Positions 1-8,186 of a stretch of DNA of 26,783 nt are shown piece by piece. The first letter of the stretch is position 1. The number at the start of each line of letters is the position of its first letter. The stretch lies in NCBI GenBank assembly GCA_043818215.1, contig JBDRGC010000061.1:1-26783 (forward strand). The letters are read 5' to 3'. The notes under the pieces were generated by a model. The model searched no databases. It saw only the letters and a list, made by a program, of their open reading frames with translations, and had not been told where the DNA came from. The position numbers were made by a program, and so were the translations under genes. This stretch comes from JBDRGC01 sp043818215. GTDB taxonomy: Bacteria; Chloroflexota; Anaerolineae; Anaerolineales; UBA11858.

Positions 1-1
1 G

Positions 2-204
2 TCAATGTCATTTAGTTAAGACCAAGTAGTGCTGGTTGAGTAGGTTCGGAGCTTGCGGAGAACCGTACACTTGCACCTGCGGCAAGTGCAGGTGTCGAAA
101 CCAAACGGGATTGCCAAAAGACGTTGTTTTCACGAAAATCCGCTTGGTTTCGATACGCTGCGCACTCAACCGGCGCTCACGTTTCACTAACTTAATGACA
201 TTGA
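2..204. repeat. Palindromic intergenic element (family R1), copy 1, interrupted
   Basis: This is a long imperfect inverted repeat. The outer arms at about 2-19 and 187-204 are complementary (TCAATGTCATT and its inverse). The inner arms are GGTTGAGTAG near 34-43 against CTCAACC near 165-171. A third pair is TCGAAACC at 95-102 against GGTTTCGATACG at about 146-157. The same arms occur at 25645-25854. The left inner arm is split by a second, smaller palindrome at 68-94. No gene is visible here. It fills the stretch downstream of the radical SAM gene. Confidence 0.8.
68..94. repeat. CACTTGCACC palindromic miniature element (family P), copy 1
   Basis: A 27-bp hairpin sequence begins CACTTGCACCTGC and ends GCAAGTGCAGGTG. 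It lies between CCGTA and TCGAAACC. The uninterrupted R1 copy near 25726 reads CGTATCGAAACC, so removing these 27 bp restores the parent sequence exactly, without a target duplication. Related copies are at 1345-1383, 21175-21202 and 22939-22993. Confidence 0.8.
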
Positions 205-206
205 GT

Positions 207-241
207 GGTCGGCGGTCGGCGGCCGGCGGTCAGCGGTCAAG
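207..241. repeat. Heptamer tandem array GGTCGGC
   Basis: Five consecutive 7-bp units (GGTCGGC, GGTCGGC, GGCCGGC, GGTCAGC, GGTCAAG) lie at the 3' end of the radical SAM gene. The stop codon of that gene (TGA on the minus strand, 237-239) falls inside the last unit. A closely related heptamer, GGTCGTC, recurs at 16397-16424. Confidence 0.75.
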
Positions 242-1805
242 CTACAGCCTGCTCCAGTTCGGTGGCGTATTTGAGCAGACGCAGGCCTTCCAGCCGCAGC
301 ACTTCTGGGAAGATGGCTTTGTAGATATTGCAGTTGGGGGATTTGAGATCGTAACGGCCGGTGGCGCGGTGGGTTTCGAGGGGGCAGCCGCCCGCGCACC
401 AGAGTTTCCACTGGCAGTCGCGGCAGCCTTGTTTTTCTTCGACAGAGATGTTTTGAATACCGAGCGTATCTTCACGCACCAATGCCAGGGGGTCGGCGGC
501 GTGGATGTCCGTGACCGGCTGATCCATTTGCATCTGGCACTTGGCAACCCGTCCGTGTTGATCGAAGACCAGATAACTGTCTCCGACGCTGCATGTCCGC
601 GTATGCGGTAATGCCAGGTTAGCCCGGTCAGCCAGGGATGCCAGCAAGCTGCGCTCCGGCAGGTTGGCTTCGACGACTTCGAAGGCGGCCATCATCCCGG
701 CGATGATTTTCTCTTCCTCCAGTTGCAGGTCTTCGTGCGTCACCGAGAAATCGTTTTGGCGGTAGAAATTGACACTGAAAGGCAGATCGCGCTCCAGCAC
801 CCATGCGATGATTTCCGGCAGTCCCTCGGCGTTGCGTCCGCTGATAGTAATGGAAATATCGGGAACCAAATCATGGTCGAGGGCCAATTCGACTGCCTCG
901 GCCACATCGTTGAAGGAGCCGCGGTCACCGACGTAAGGGCGTTGGGTGTTGTGCCAGTCGCCGATGCCGTCGAGGGAGATCATCAGGCGGAGATCGAGAG
1001 ATTGGAGATTGGAGAGTAGAGATTGGGTGAGCAGAGTTCCGTTGCTGAGGACGACGCCGTCGAGTTCAAGTTCGTTTTCTTTGGCGAGTTGGTGGGCGTA
1101 TTGGTGCAATTCCTTGATCAGTGTACTGCGTAAAAGCGGTTCGCCGCCGGCGTATTTGAACTTGACCCGCTGGTAGCCGTGCGCTACCGCCGAGCGGAAG
1201 GTGGCGTCAATCGCGGCGCGGCCCGTGGCGGAGGTCATGTCTTCGCTGGCGTGGGGGAGGTAGCAGTAGGAGCAGCGCAGGTTGCAGCGGTCGGTGAGGT
1301 GGAGCCAGGAGGCGAGGACCGAATTGCGAATAGCGAGTGGCGAACACTTGCACCTGCGCTGCGCTCCGTCGCAAGTGCAGGTGTGGCGAATGGCAGTTAG
1401 AGAATCTTCGCGCAGCAATCCTGCCGCAGCCATTTTGTACAAAGCCTGAGTTTCATCTTTTCCCAATTGAAGTGTGTCAATAGTTTGTGAACTCTGGAAG
1501 CGCGACCAGAGATCATAAGCGGGTTGGTTGAGCACTGCCAGGGAAACGCTGCCACCGGGGGGAGCAAATAGTCCATGCCAGTCGCCGGGGAGGGTGATGC
1601 GGGTTACATCCTTTGCGGTGCGCCAGGGACCGTTGAGGTCGGTGGAGGAGATGGAGGGGCAGGGGGTGTGGGCGCAGGCGCAGTCAGAGTCAGCAGGGTC
1701 GAGTCGTAGGAAAGGATGACTATTTTCAACACAAGCACAATCTGAGTCCGTGGCTTCGGAAAGAAGCGCGAAATGAACCAGTGGAGAGGCAAAACTGGAA
1801 GACAT
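237..1805 (-). CDS. Radical SAM/SPASM domain protein, probable peptide maturase
   Basis: The 522-residue protein has the radical SAM cluster motif C174-NLR-C178-SY-C181, a GGEPLL motif at 220-225, and a C-terminal SPASM region with Cys at 405, 423, 461, 464, 470, 474 and 492 for auxiliary Fe-S clusters. Residues 60-135 look like the small PqqD/RRE-like domain seen ahead of such cores, so modification of a ribosomal peptide is likely; the substrate is unknown and no precursor gene is visible nearby. The start is supported by AAAGGTGGT 6-7 nt upstream of the ATG. Two oddities stand out. DSDCAC occurs twice near the N-terminus (20-25, 39-44). Residues 142-154 (TCTCDGAQRRCKC) are encoded by an in-frame inserted palindrome. 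An anaerobic sulfatase-maturase-like role is an alternative. The family call is firm; the substrate is not. Confidence 0.9.
   Translation of the reverse strand: MSSSFASPLVHFALLSEATDSDCACVENSHPFLRLDPADSDCACAHTPCPSISSTDLNGPWRTAKDVTRITLPGDWHGLFAPPGGSVSLAVLNQPAYDLWSRFQSSQTIDTLQLGKDETQALYKMAAAGLLREDSLTAIRHTCTCDGAQRRCKCSPLAIRNSVLASWLHLTDRCNLRCSYCYLPHASEDMTSATGRAAIDATFRSAVAHGYQRVKFKYAGGEPLLRSTLIKELHQYAHQLAKENELELDGVVLSNGTLLTQSLLSNLQSLDLRLMISLDGIGDWHNTQRPYVGDRGSFNDVAEAVELALDHDLVPDISITISGRNAEGLPEIIAWVLERDLPFSVNFYRQNDFSVTHEDLQLEEEKIIAGMMAAFEVVEANLPERSLLASLADRANLALPHTRTCSVGDSYLVFDQHGRVAKCQMQMDQPVTDIHAADPLALVREDTLGIQNISVEEKQGCRDCQWKLWCAGGCPLETHRATGRYDLKSPNCNIYKAIFPEVLRLEGLRLLKYATELEQAVA
1321..1394. repeat. 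Heptamer array inside radical SAM gene, split by a palindrome
   Basis: Reading the plus strand, the units are GAATTGC (1321-1327), GAATAGC, GAGTGGC, then GAA at 1342-1344, the palindrome at 1345-1383, TGGC at 1384-1387, and GAATGGC (1388-1394). Without the palindrome this is a clean five-unit heptamer array. It encodes the linker (about residues 138-162) between the N-terminal domain and the radical SAM core, a position that tolerates insertions. Confidence 0.75.
1345..1383. repeat. CACTTGCACC palindromic element (family P), copy 2, in frame in a CDS
   Basis: This 39-bp insert starts CACTTGCACCTGCG and ends CGCAAGTGCAGGTG around an 11-bp loop. Its length is exactly 13 codons, so the reading frame is kept. 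On the coding (minus) strand it adds two CxC pairs (CTC and CKC) to the protein. Confidence 0.8.
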
Positions 1806-1847
1806 GAAATGACCACCTTTACAACAGAAGACAGAGATATATCTGCT

Positions 1848-1877
1848 ATTGTAGCATTAATTCTTGCGAAAACACAA
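1848..1877 (-). promoter_or_regulatory. Candidate sigma-70-like promoter of radical SAM gene
   Basis: On the minus strand, TTGTGT (1872-1877) and TACAAT (1848-1853) are separated by 18 nt, about 43 nt upstream of the start codon. The match is fair and untested. Confidence 0.4.
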
Positions 1878-1925
1878 CAAACTTCTGGCAATCACTTACA
1901 ATTTCTGACACCTCGATAATAAAAC

Positions 1926-1946
1926 GAGCGCGGCCCTGCCGCGCTC
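1926..1946 (-). terminator. Rho-independent terminator after gene E
   Basis: GAGCGCGG (1926-1933) and CCGCGCTC (1939-1946) form a perfect 8-bp GC-rich stem with a 5-nt loop. On the minus strand the stem is followed by GTTTTATTAT. It lies 28 bp past the acetyltransferase gene and separates the A-E cassette from the radical SAM gene. Confidence 0.7.
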
Positions 1947-1973
1947 ACGCTTCGATGTTTTTGATTTTTCCAG

Positions 1974-2465
1974 TCACAAGATACGAATCATTTCCAACAT
2001 TTCATTTTCAAACCTGTCAGTCTGTCCAAATTCAAGTGTCTGAAATAGACGAATTGCGCGCTTATTATCAAGTCGAGTCCATAGTCGTAAATGTGTCAAG
2101 CATAGTTTTATCGCCCACTTAACGGTGGACTCAAGCATATCTTGTCCAATGCCATGGCCGCGGTGCCCCAACAACAGCGCCAGAGCGATTTCAGCACCTT
2201 GACCTCCCTCATCGGGAAAAGCACGGCACCATCCTACTATCTTCTCCTCATCCATAGCCACCAGCAACAAGTGGCACTTGCAATCTGGCTCTGCCAGTGC
2301 GTGTTCCCAAGCTGGGGTTGGCTCGTAACAGAGAGTGCGCATCCAGCGGCCTTCAGCGCAGACAATATTAATCGCCCGAATGAGCACCTCTCGATCCGCG
2401 AGGACGAACGCTCGCAACTCAATTAGCGAGTCTTCGCCATACTTCATAGGGACCAAAGTGCTCAT
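1974..2465 (-). CDS. GNAT-family N-acetyltransferase (gene E of cassette)
   Basis: The 163-residue protein has the GNAT fold signature. The acetyl-CoA pyrophosphate-binding loop is HRGHGIG at 101-107, preceded by the strand AEIALALLL. A C-terminal NKRAIRLFQTLEFG segment (134-147) matches the usual N..A..LY...GF motif. It should transfer an acetyl group from acetyl-CoA to an amine; the acceptor cannot be told from the sequence. The ATG at 2463-2465 lies inside the end of gene D (47-bp overlap), which indicates co-transcription and probably coupled translation. It is the last gene before a terminator. It could modify a cassette partner or be a passenger. Confidence 0.85.
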   Translation of the reverse strand: MSTLVPMKYGEDSLIELRAFVLADREVLIRAINIVCAEGRWMRTLCYEPTPAWEHALAEPDCKCHLLLVAMDEEKIVGWCRAFPDEGGQGAEIALALLLGHRGHGIGQDMLESTVKWAIKLCLTHLRLWTRLDNKRAIRLFQTLEFGQTDRFENEMLEMIRIL

Positions 2466-5400
2466 TCAACACATCCCAGAACAGGAGATCCTCCACTAGG
2501 ATGTCCTCTGGCAGCACTTCGCCGGGAGTACGGGTCACTGCCTCATAGATATTCAACATTTCACGAGGGTTGAATGCCCTGAGACGACCGTGTATCAAGT
2601 TCATAGCACGTGTGGTTTCCCAAAAATCCCTGGCTATCAAAGCATCATACTCGAAAGTCAGAGTAAACTGGCGAGCAGCCTCTTCCAGATCATTGGATGG
2701 CAGGCATTTGGATGAGGCTTCATAAGCGTCCAAAGCCTGGATACCGCGCAAGACGTGGGCACGAGCTAGCTGGCCGAAGATACCGAGAACTGTTTTTGCC
2801 TCGCGCTTTGGAAGACGTTGTTTGGTAATCTTGTACTCTGAGAGTTCCTGTTCTATTTCTTTCTCCAGGGACTGTAGCAGATCCAGTAACTGTTTATTCT
2901 TGCGAGCATAGTAATATAACCAGGCGCGACCAAGAGATGCATCCAGATAGGGTAGCCACAGACCACGTTCTCGAGCTTTACCTGCTGCTTGCTGCAGGCG
3001 CGTTTCTGCGCCGGAAAGAGCCTCATCTATGTCCAGGCCTTCCAAAAGGAGTCGGCGGCAGAACTGGCGTAGTGTAACACCCTCCTCGTAAAGCGCTCTG
3101 ATCTCGCGTTCAGGTTCGGGAATCTCATTGGTGAAGATACGATACGCTTTCCGGCTATGTTCCAGGGACTGATTTAGCAATCCCTTTCTCTCCGTCGAAC
3201 TTTCGACCTGCTCCGGCTCGGCTCTGAAGCGGCTAAGGGCCGCCAACGATAAACGGGCTAATCCTTCGCCACGGCGGAAACCCAGCAGGCGCGCTAAGTC
3301 AAGGGCCTGCTCGGCATAGCCTCGAGCCTCGCGATAGTTTCCAGCATAGATCTCGATTTCGGCAAGAGTCGCTAGCGAGAGCACCACAGGCCCGCGTGGA
3401 CCTAATCGTTTACGCATTTGGAGAGCATCGCGTCCTTGCCGACGAGCGATATCAAAATCGCCCTGCAGGCCCAAGACAAAGGCCAGATTATTAAGGGTAT
3501 TCGCTTGTTCTACCTCCATGCCCAGATAACGCCAGTAGGGCAATGCTTTTTTGTACGCGTTAGATGCAAGGATAAATTGGCCTCGCACCCTGGCTAGGTA
3601 TCCATAATTGTTATAAGCACGGGCAACGATGGCACTCCAACGCAGTAACTCTATTTCTGGGACTTCCATCACCTCCAGGTGTTTGAGAAAATAGTCGCTC
3701 AGTATGGTAGAAGCAGCCTCAAACTTACCCTCATAAACATGGACAAGCCCTTTCCAGGAGTCCAGGTCTTTTTTGATCAGATCACCACCAGCCTTAATCA
3801 AATGGGCCGCATCATCCCGTAATCGTTCTACTATCCTCAGAGCATCATCATATCGTTCTCGACTGACCATACGCTTGACCCAGCGTATGGCAGCATCAGG
3901 CTCAACGACTGCTAGCAACAAGTGATTAATCTCTTGAAAGCGAATGGTATCTCCCTGATCGTCCGCATGCTGGCGATCATCAATAAGCACACTCAATAAC
4001 TCGCCACGAAGTTGCATGTCAAGACTTTCGTCGTTGGCAACTACAGCCTCTTCCGCATAGCGGAAGTAGGTCTGAAATCCTTTGGTCGGGTCACGCAATA
4101 ATTGGTAGTGTAGATCCTCGACCAATGCGTCCTGCAGATTCGCACGGGCAGCGATCACTGCCTTCGGATCAGGCAGAACCGCTTTAGTGCTTTCTCCATA
4201 GAGCCCCGCGATCTCATCATATGCCCGATCAATGCGCTTTTTATAGTAGTCCCGAATGGCTTGATAGACGTGTTCTGCACGGACAACCTGCTCAGAGTGT
4301 TCCAACACGTGGCGACGAAGCAAATCATACATCTCGTCGTGCAGAAAGACACGATTGTCAGCCGGACGAATTTTGACGAATGACAAGTCGCGAATGCTAT
4401 TAAGAAGCATTTGGGCTTGGCCTGTGTCCCACTTTCCATCGGTCATCAGACCAGTCACACGCGCCAAGAGTTCGGCATCCATCCCCTTGGGTGTCCATGC
4501 TAAGTTACGGATTACATTGTCGGCTGGGCGGCCAGTATCCAAGAGCAGTCGCACTAATTCGGCTTCTACTTGTTCACGAATCAGCCTGCGTTCTTGAGGG
4601 GATTTTTCTCGCGCTTCTGCCAGAGAGATAGTCAGTCCAGGCAAGAAACGTCCGCTTATGCTAAGATAATCAATCACAAGCGCAAGGAGAATCGGGCGGA
4701 TCTCTGGTGAATGGTCTTGCTCATCATCACAGAGACAATTGAAAATTACCTGGCGTTGTTCAGCGGGTAGTATGCGAAGCCATTGAGCAGTTGCCGTATC
4801 ACTCTCTTTCTCTGCAGCTATTGCTACAGCATCATAGTATAACAGGGCTTCCTTTTCAGAGAATCCACGTAAGTCAATCGGCACAAAACGCTTATCGCCA
4901 ATTTTCTCCAGAGCACGGCGTAGGTCGCCCCTCTCTGGCCGCCCAGCTAATAAGATCACAGCGTTGTTAATATTTGGCAGGAAGTCTTTGAGCAACCAGT
5001 CGAGGATGGCTGGGCGCTCCTCCATCAGTCTGAGCGGTTGTTGGACCGGGTCACTCTCCAAGAGTAATCGTTCTGCCGTATCCAGTGCGAGCACGAGGCG
5101 TTTCTGTTCCGCGAACCGGTTAATCGCTCTCAGGAATAAATCAGTCAAATCTTTTCGACGGCTGATGATCTCTGCCAGCGACAGGCCCTCCTGTTCAGCC
5201 CGCGCCACTGCTTCCAACAAGTCGGCTTCCGCCCGTCCTAACTCCTCCCTGAAGAAGGTTGCGAACTCTCCCCAAACTTCGAGACAGGCTCCGATAAATC
5301 CAGATAGGCTATGTGTCCGCATGTGGTACAGGTCTATCAGGTCAGAGGCCATGAGCAATGGAAGGCCCTCAGGCAGATTAGCCAGCACATGCTGTATCAA

Positions 5401-6675
5401 GCGTGTTTTTCCGACGCCGCCCACGCCGCATATATAAATAATATAAGATTTCGACGTGTCCCGAATAGCTGCTTCTATTTGCCCGTATGCCTCGCTTCGC
5501 CCAACGAGTTCCGGTGTGGCCCGCGCGGTACGGTAGGTCTCGCGAAGGTGGTATTCGATTTGCGGTTCAAGTTGCTCCTCAAGTCCCTCGTATTCTTGCA
5601 CCCACGTCTCGAAAAGCGCCACTGCCGCACCATGCAGTCTAACCCAGAGTTCAGGCCGCTTTCGCTTTCCATACCTGAGGGCAGCGGTAACGGCTGTCTG
5701 GATAGCTCTATCCATCACGTAACCACGCTCTTCTTCCATCCAGCGGGCAAAACCGTATTTTACGATCTCTTCACGGATTTGTCTGGCTGCAGCGAATCCC
5801 TGATCTTGGTAGCTCGGTTTTTCGTAATACGCTGCCAGCATCGCATTGATGCGTTCCTCGTCAAAAGCCTTCAGCACCGATAAAGCCTCAAGGTGCTGGC
5901 GCAACTTGTCCCCCTTATCTTCCGGTACTTTTTCAAGCAGGGCCTGAACGTTTTCCTCTACCCCATCAGAAAAGCCCATCGCCGCAAAATAGAAATTGCT
6001 TAATGGATAGCCGCCGCTGAGGCTGTGGATCACAAGATAATCATCTTCTTTAGGATCAACCACCTGCTTTTGGATCTGCCGTTTCGTATCCTCCGGGCTG
6101 AGAAATGGCAGCATCGGTTCGGGCGGCGGACGCAGTTCGGACGTTTTCCATGGGTAGGTGCGCCCTCGGCCAGCCAGCACTATTAACGTTTTTTGTTCAA
6201 TCGCCACCGGGCCAAGCAAATAATCTTCGAATGCCCCCAACAACTCCCAGCCGGATTCGTAAACGTGATCAACCAGGCAAACCAGCGTTTGCTTTTCAAG
6301 AGAGTCACGCACCCTGCCCATGACTTCCCGGCTGATCTCGGCTGGCGACTCGCCCAATACCTTATCCTTCTCATCCGTGAGAAACAGGTGCAACGCTTGC
6401 AATGCCTCTATCACCGCTGAACTGGGATCCCGTTCAGCATATTTGTCAAGGTTTAATAAAAAGACACTCGCCTGGCGTGTGTTTTTTATCTCATGCTCAA
6501 GGTGTGCCAACAACCACGTTTTTCCTATTCCTCGCTCCCCCATAAAAGCAATTGTGCGCTTTTCGAGTGGATCGCCCTGTTGGAGCATCTGCACTCTTTC
6601 GAGTACGAATTCTATTTCGGCTCGCCGGTTGACGAACAGCCCCGGCGAATATTCCGGCGGTTTTATTTTACTCAT
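2419..6675 (-). CDS. Large double P-loop ATPase with TPR region (gene D of cassette)
   Basis: The protein has 1418 residues from the ATG at 6675, which is preceded by GGAGG 8 nt upstream; an in-frame TTG at 6690 lacks support. NTPase 1 has Walker A GERGIGKT at 46-53 and a Walker B-like strand TLVCLVDH at about 130-137. NTPase 2, of AAA_16/STAND type, starts with ELVGRSEAYGQIE and has Walker A GVGGVGKT at 417-424, Walker B RLVLALDTAE at about 526-535, and a LLAGRP sensor strand near 575-580. A helical region follows, with TPR-like repeats around residues 1040-1160 (YGYLARVRGQF, NLAFVLGLQGDF, LAEIEIYAGNY). Such proteins usually act as switch-like scaffolds that oligomerise on sensing a ligand or partner. 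It overlaps gene C by 8 bp and gene E by 47 bp. Two NTPase modules in one chain are unusual. The specific role is unknown. Confidence 0.85.
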   Translation of the reverse strand: MSKIKPPEYSPGLFVNRRAEIEFVLERVQMLQQGDPLEKRTIAFMGERGIGKTWLLAHLEHEIKNTRQASVFLLNLDKYAERDPSSAVIEALQALHLFLTDEKDKVLGESPAEISREVMGRVRDSLEKQTLVCLVDHVYESGWELLGAFEDYLLGPVAIEQKTLIVLAGRGRTYPWKTSELRPPPEPMLPFLSPEDTKRQIQKQVVDPKEDDYLVIHSLSGGYPLSNFYFAAMGFSDGVEENVQALLEKVPEDKGDKLRQHLEALSVLKAFDEERINAMLAAYYEKPSYQDQGFAAARQIREEIVKYGFARWMEEERGYVMDRAIQTAVTAALRYGKRKRPELWVRLHGAAVALFETWVQEYEGLEEQLEPQIEYHLRETYRTARATPELVGRSEAYGQIEAAIRDTSKSYIIYICGVGGVGKTRLIQHVLANLPEGLPLLMASDLIDLYHMRTHSLSGFIGACLEVWGEFATFFREELGRAEADLLEAVARAEQEGLSLAEIISRRKDLTDLFLRAINRFAEQKRLVLALDTAERLLLESDPVQQPLRLMEERPAILDWLLKDFLPNINNAVILLAGRPERGDLRRALEKIGDKRFVPIDLRGFSEKEALLYYDAVAIAAEKESDTATAQWLRILPAEQRQVIFNCLCDDEQDHSPEIRPILLALVIDYLSISGRFLPGLTISLAEAREKSPQERRLIREQVEAELVRLLLDTGRPADNVIRNLAWTPKGMDAELLARVTGLMTDGKWDTGQAQMLLNSIRDLSFVKIRPADNRVFLHDEMYDLLRRHVLEHSEQVVRAEHVYQAIRDYYKKRIDRAYDEIAGLYGESTKAVLPDPKAVIAARANLQDALVEDLHYQLLRDPTKGFQTYFRYAEEAVVANDESLDMQLRGELLSVLIDDRQHADDQGDTIRFQEINHLLLAVVEPDAAIRWVKRMVSRERYDDALRIVERLRDDAAHLIKAGGDLIKKDLDSWKGLVHVYEGKFEAASTILSDYFLKHLEVMEVPEIELLRWSAIVARAYNNYGYLARVRGQFILASNAYKKALPYWRYLGMEVEQANTLNNLAFVLGLQGDFDIARRQGRDALQMRKRLGPRGPVVLSLATLAEIEIYAGNYREARGYAEQALDLARLLGFRRGEGLARLSLAALSRFRAEPEQVESSTERKGLLNQSLEHSRKAYRIFTNEIPEPEREIRALYEEGVTLRQFCRRLLLEGLDIDEALSGAETRLQQAAGKARERGLWLPYLDASLGRAWLYYYARKNKQLLDLLQSLEKEIEQELSEYKITKQRLPKREAKTVLGIFGQLARAHVLRGIQALDAYEASSKCLPSNDLEEAARQFTLTFEYDALIARDFWETTRAMNLIHGRLRAFNPREMLNIYEAVTRTPGEVLPEDILVEDLLFWDVLNEHFGPYEVWRRLAN

Positions 6676-7948
6676 AGGTGTTTCCTCCAAAAAAAGATAC
6701 GCTATCGATCCGTGGCACGGTCGATAGCGTACAATCAGTTATCTTCAGGCCCTGGGGTTTGTTGCCCTGATACCATTGAATTGCAAATTCTACGTCTTCG
6801 GATTGCAGCTTTGGACTTATCCCCGTTCGCCGCGCGCGCTCGAATAATACCCGCCTGGTCAGAACAAGTATCTCCCTGGGAAGCGGGAGGGATGCTTTGG
6901 CAAGTACTGTCTCGATGTCTCGTATATCCGGCGATGCCAGTGGTCCCAGGCTGCCGTAAGCGCCCTCGGAGGCCACATAAACACGCCGCCGGACGACTTC
7001 GGCCAGCAGCGCGGGAGTCCATTCCAGGGCTACAATTTGGGATGCTTCGATAATGATAGGATATTCCCTTTCCAAGATCGGACGCGTCTCGATGGGGATG
7101 AAGGCTTTAAAATATACACGCCGCTTCGTCCACTCCGGAATAAACGGCATCAGGGAAGAAAGACAGTATACCGCCGCGGCGGGGTCGTCAGCCGTTTCAC
7201 CCACGCCATCCAGGCCATCGAGCAAGATGTACACTGCCGGGAGGTGCAAAACGTCCAAAAGCACATCGAGCAGCCCTTCCCAGCGCGCCTCCGCCGGTGG
7301 AGAGAATGAGGACGATGAATGTGTGTGCTCCAAACCCTGGCAGAAATCCAATAACGCATCCGCATCGGGGGGATCGGGCGGCAGAGAAGCGGGGGGAAAA
7401 CGTTCCCGCAGCGGGTTCAGCGTGCCCTCCTCCCGGCAAGGGGCCAGATAAGCGGCCAGCGGGCCGGGTAAGTTCCAATCCAGAGACTGGCGCACCGCTT
7501 GTCGACCAGCTTCATCCAGGCGCATGAACCAGTGGGGGCGATGGGCCAGTGTGAGCAATAAGTGCAGTGCGCCGGATCGAGATAGCGCGGTAAGGTGCTC
7601 ATCCAAGGAAGGCTTCACATGGCCCCACTGCAAAAAGGGGAGCATGTAAGGAAGTGGGAAAGGGCGGTTGGTTTCCTGCCCGATCCAACACGCCTGAGCC
7701 ACACGGGCGCGCAAGGCCGTTTTGCCTCCCCCGGCCAGGGCAAAGACGAAAGTTGGCCAGTCGCCCCAGGCAATCGCAAAAGCCTCGTGTCCTACCAGAT
7801 AAGTGGAAAGGCGAGAGTCAGCCGAGGCTTCTAAATGAGAGAAAGGGTCAAAAGAAAAACCTACAGATTTCAGCCAACCGTGGACAGAATCTTCGGTTTC
7901 TCCCTGAAAGGGATCAAGAACAGAACTGGTTTGATTTATCGAAGACAT
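6668..7948 (-). CDS. P-loop NTPase, paralogue of A and B (gene C of cassette)
   Basis: This is a 426-residue soluble protein. Counted from the ATG at 7948, Walker A is ALAGGGKT at 70-77 and Walker B is AVYILLDGLDG at about 238-248. Ahead of the P-loop is GFSFDPFSHLEASAD, a motif also seen in gene A (GIRCNPFAAEF) and, weakly, gene B (VFDFLRAEDEPW). Further shared motifs are LAHRPHWF, ALEWTPALLAEVVRRRV and LPLPREIL. A GTG at 7963 is an alternative start; neither start has a good ribosome-binding site. The 238-bp gap to gene B holds a small hairpin (GTTCCC..GGGAAAC near 8008-8023) but no convincing promoter, so C may belong to the same transcript or have its own start. No effector domain is visible. 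It is not recognised as a named protein. Confidence 0.85.
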   Translation of the reverse strand: MSSINQTSSVLDPFQGETEDSVHGWLKSVGFSFDPFSHLEASADSRLSTYLVGHEAFAIAWGDWPTFVFALAGGGKTALRARVAQACWIGQETNRPFPLPYMLPFLQWGHVKPSLDEHLTALSRSGALHLLLTLAHRPHWFMRLDEAGRQAVRQSLDWNLPGPLAAYLAPCREEGTLNPLRERFPPASLPPDPPDADALLDFCQGLEHTHSSSSFSPPAEARWEGLLDVLLDVLHLPAVYILLDGLDGVGETADDPAAAVYCLSSLMPFIPEWTKRRVYFKAFIPIETRPILEREYPIIIEASQIVALEWTPALLAEVVRRRVYVASEGAYGSLGPLASPDIRDIETVLAKASLPLPREILVLTRRVLFERARRTGISPKLQSEDVEFAIQWYQGNKPQGLKITDCTLSTVPRIDSVSFFGGNTYE

Positions 7949-8186
7949 AAGGTAGGGTGACACAGAGCAACAGCCGCAGACGTAAGAAACACAAAAACAT
8001 GACGCGCTGTTCCCGCAGGGAAACGCTGCCAGGTTACAACATGCTTTGGGGATATATTAAAAACACCATAACCTCCCCTGATGCTCTCTCCTGGGAAAGA
8101 TAAATCCGTTTTGGATAGATAACCTCAGTATACTCTGTACCCATCCAAGAAAATTCCATCTTCCGTGCAATAAGTTCACAGTTTTC

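Noticed and set aside
237..2465. Radical SAM gene as a sixth member of the A-E cassette
   Set aside because: A terminator-like hairpin at 1926-1946 and a separate promoter candidate lie between it and gene E, so it is more likely independent, though close by.
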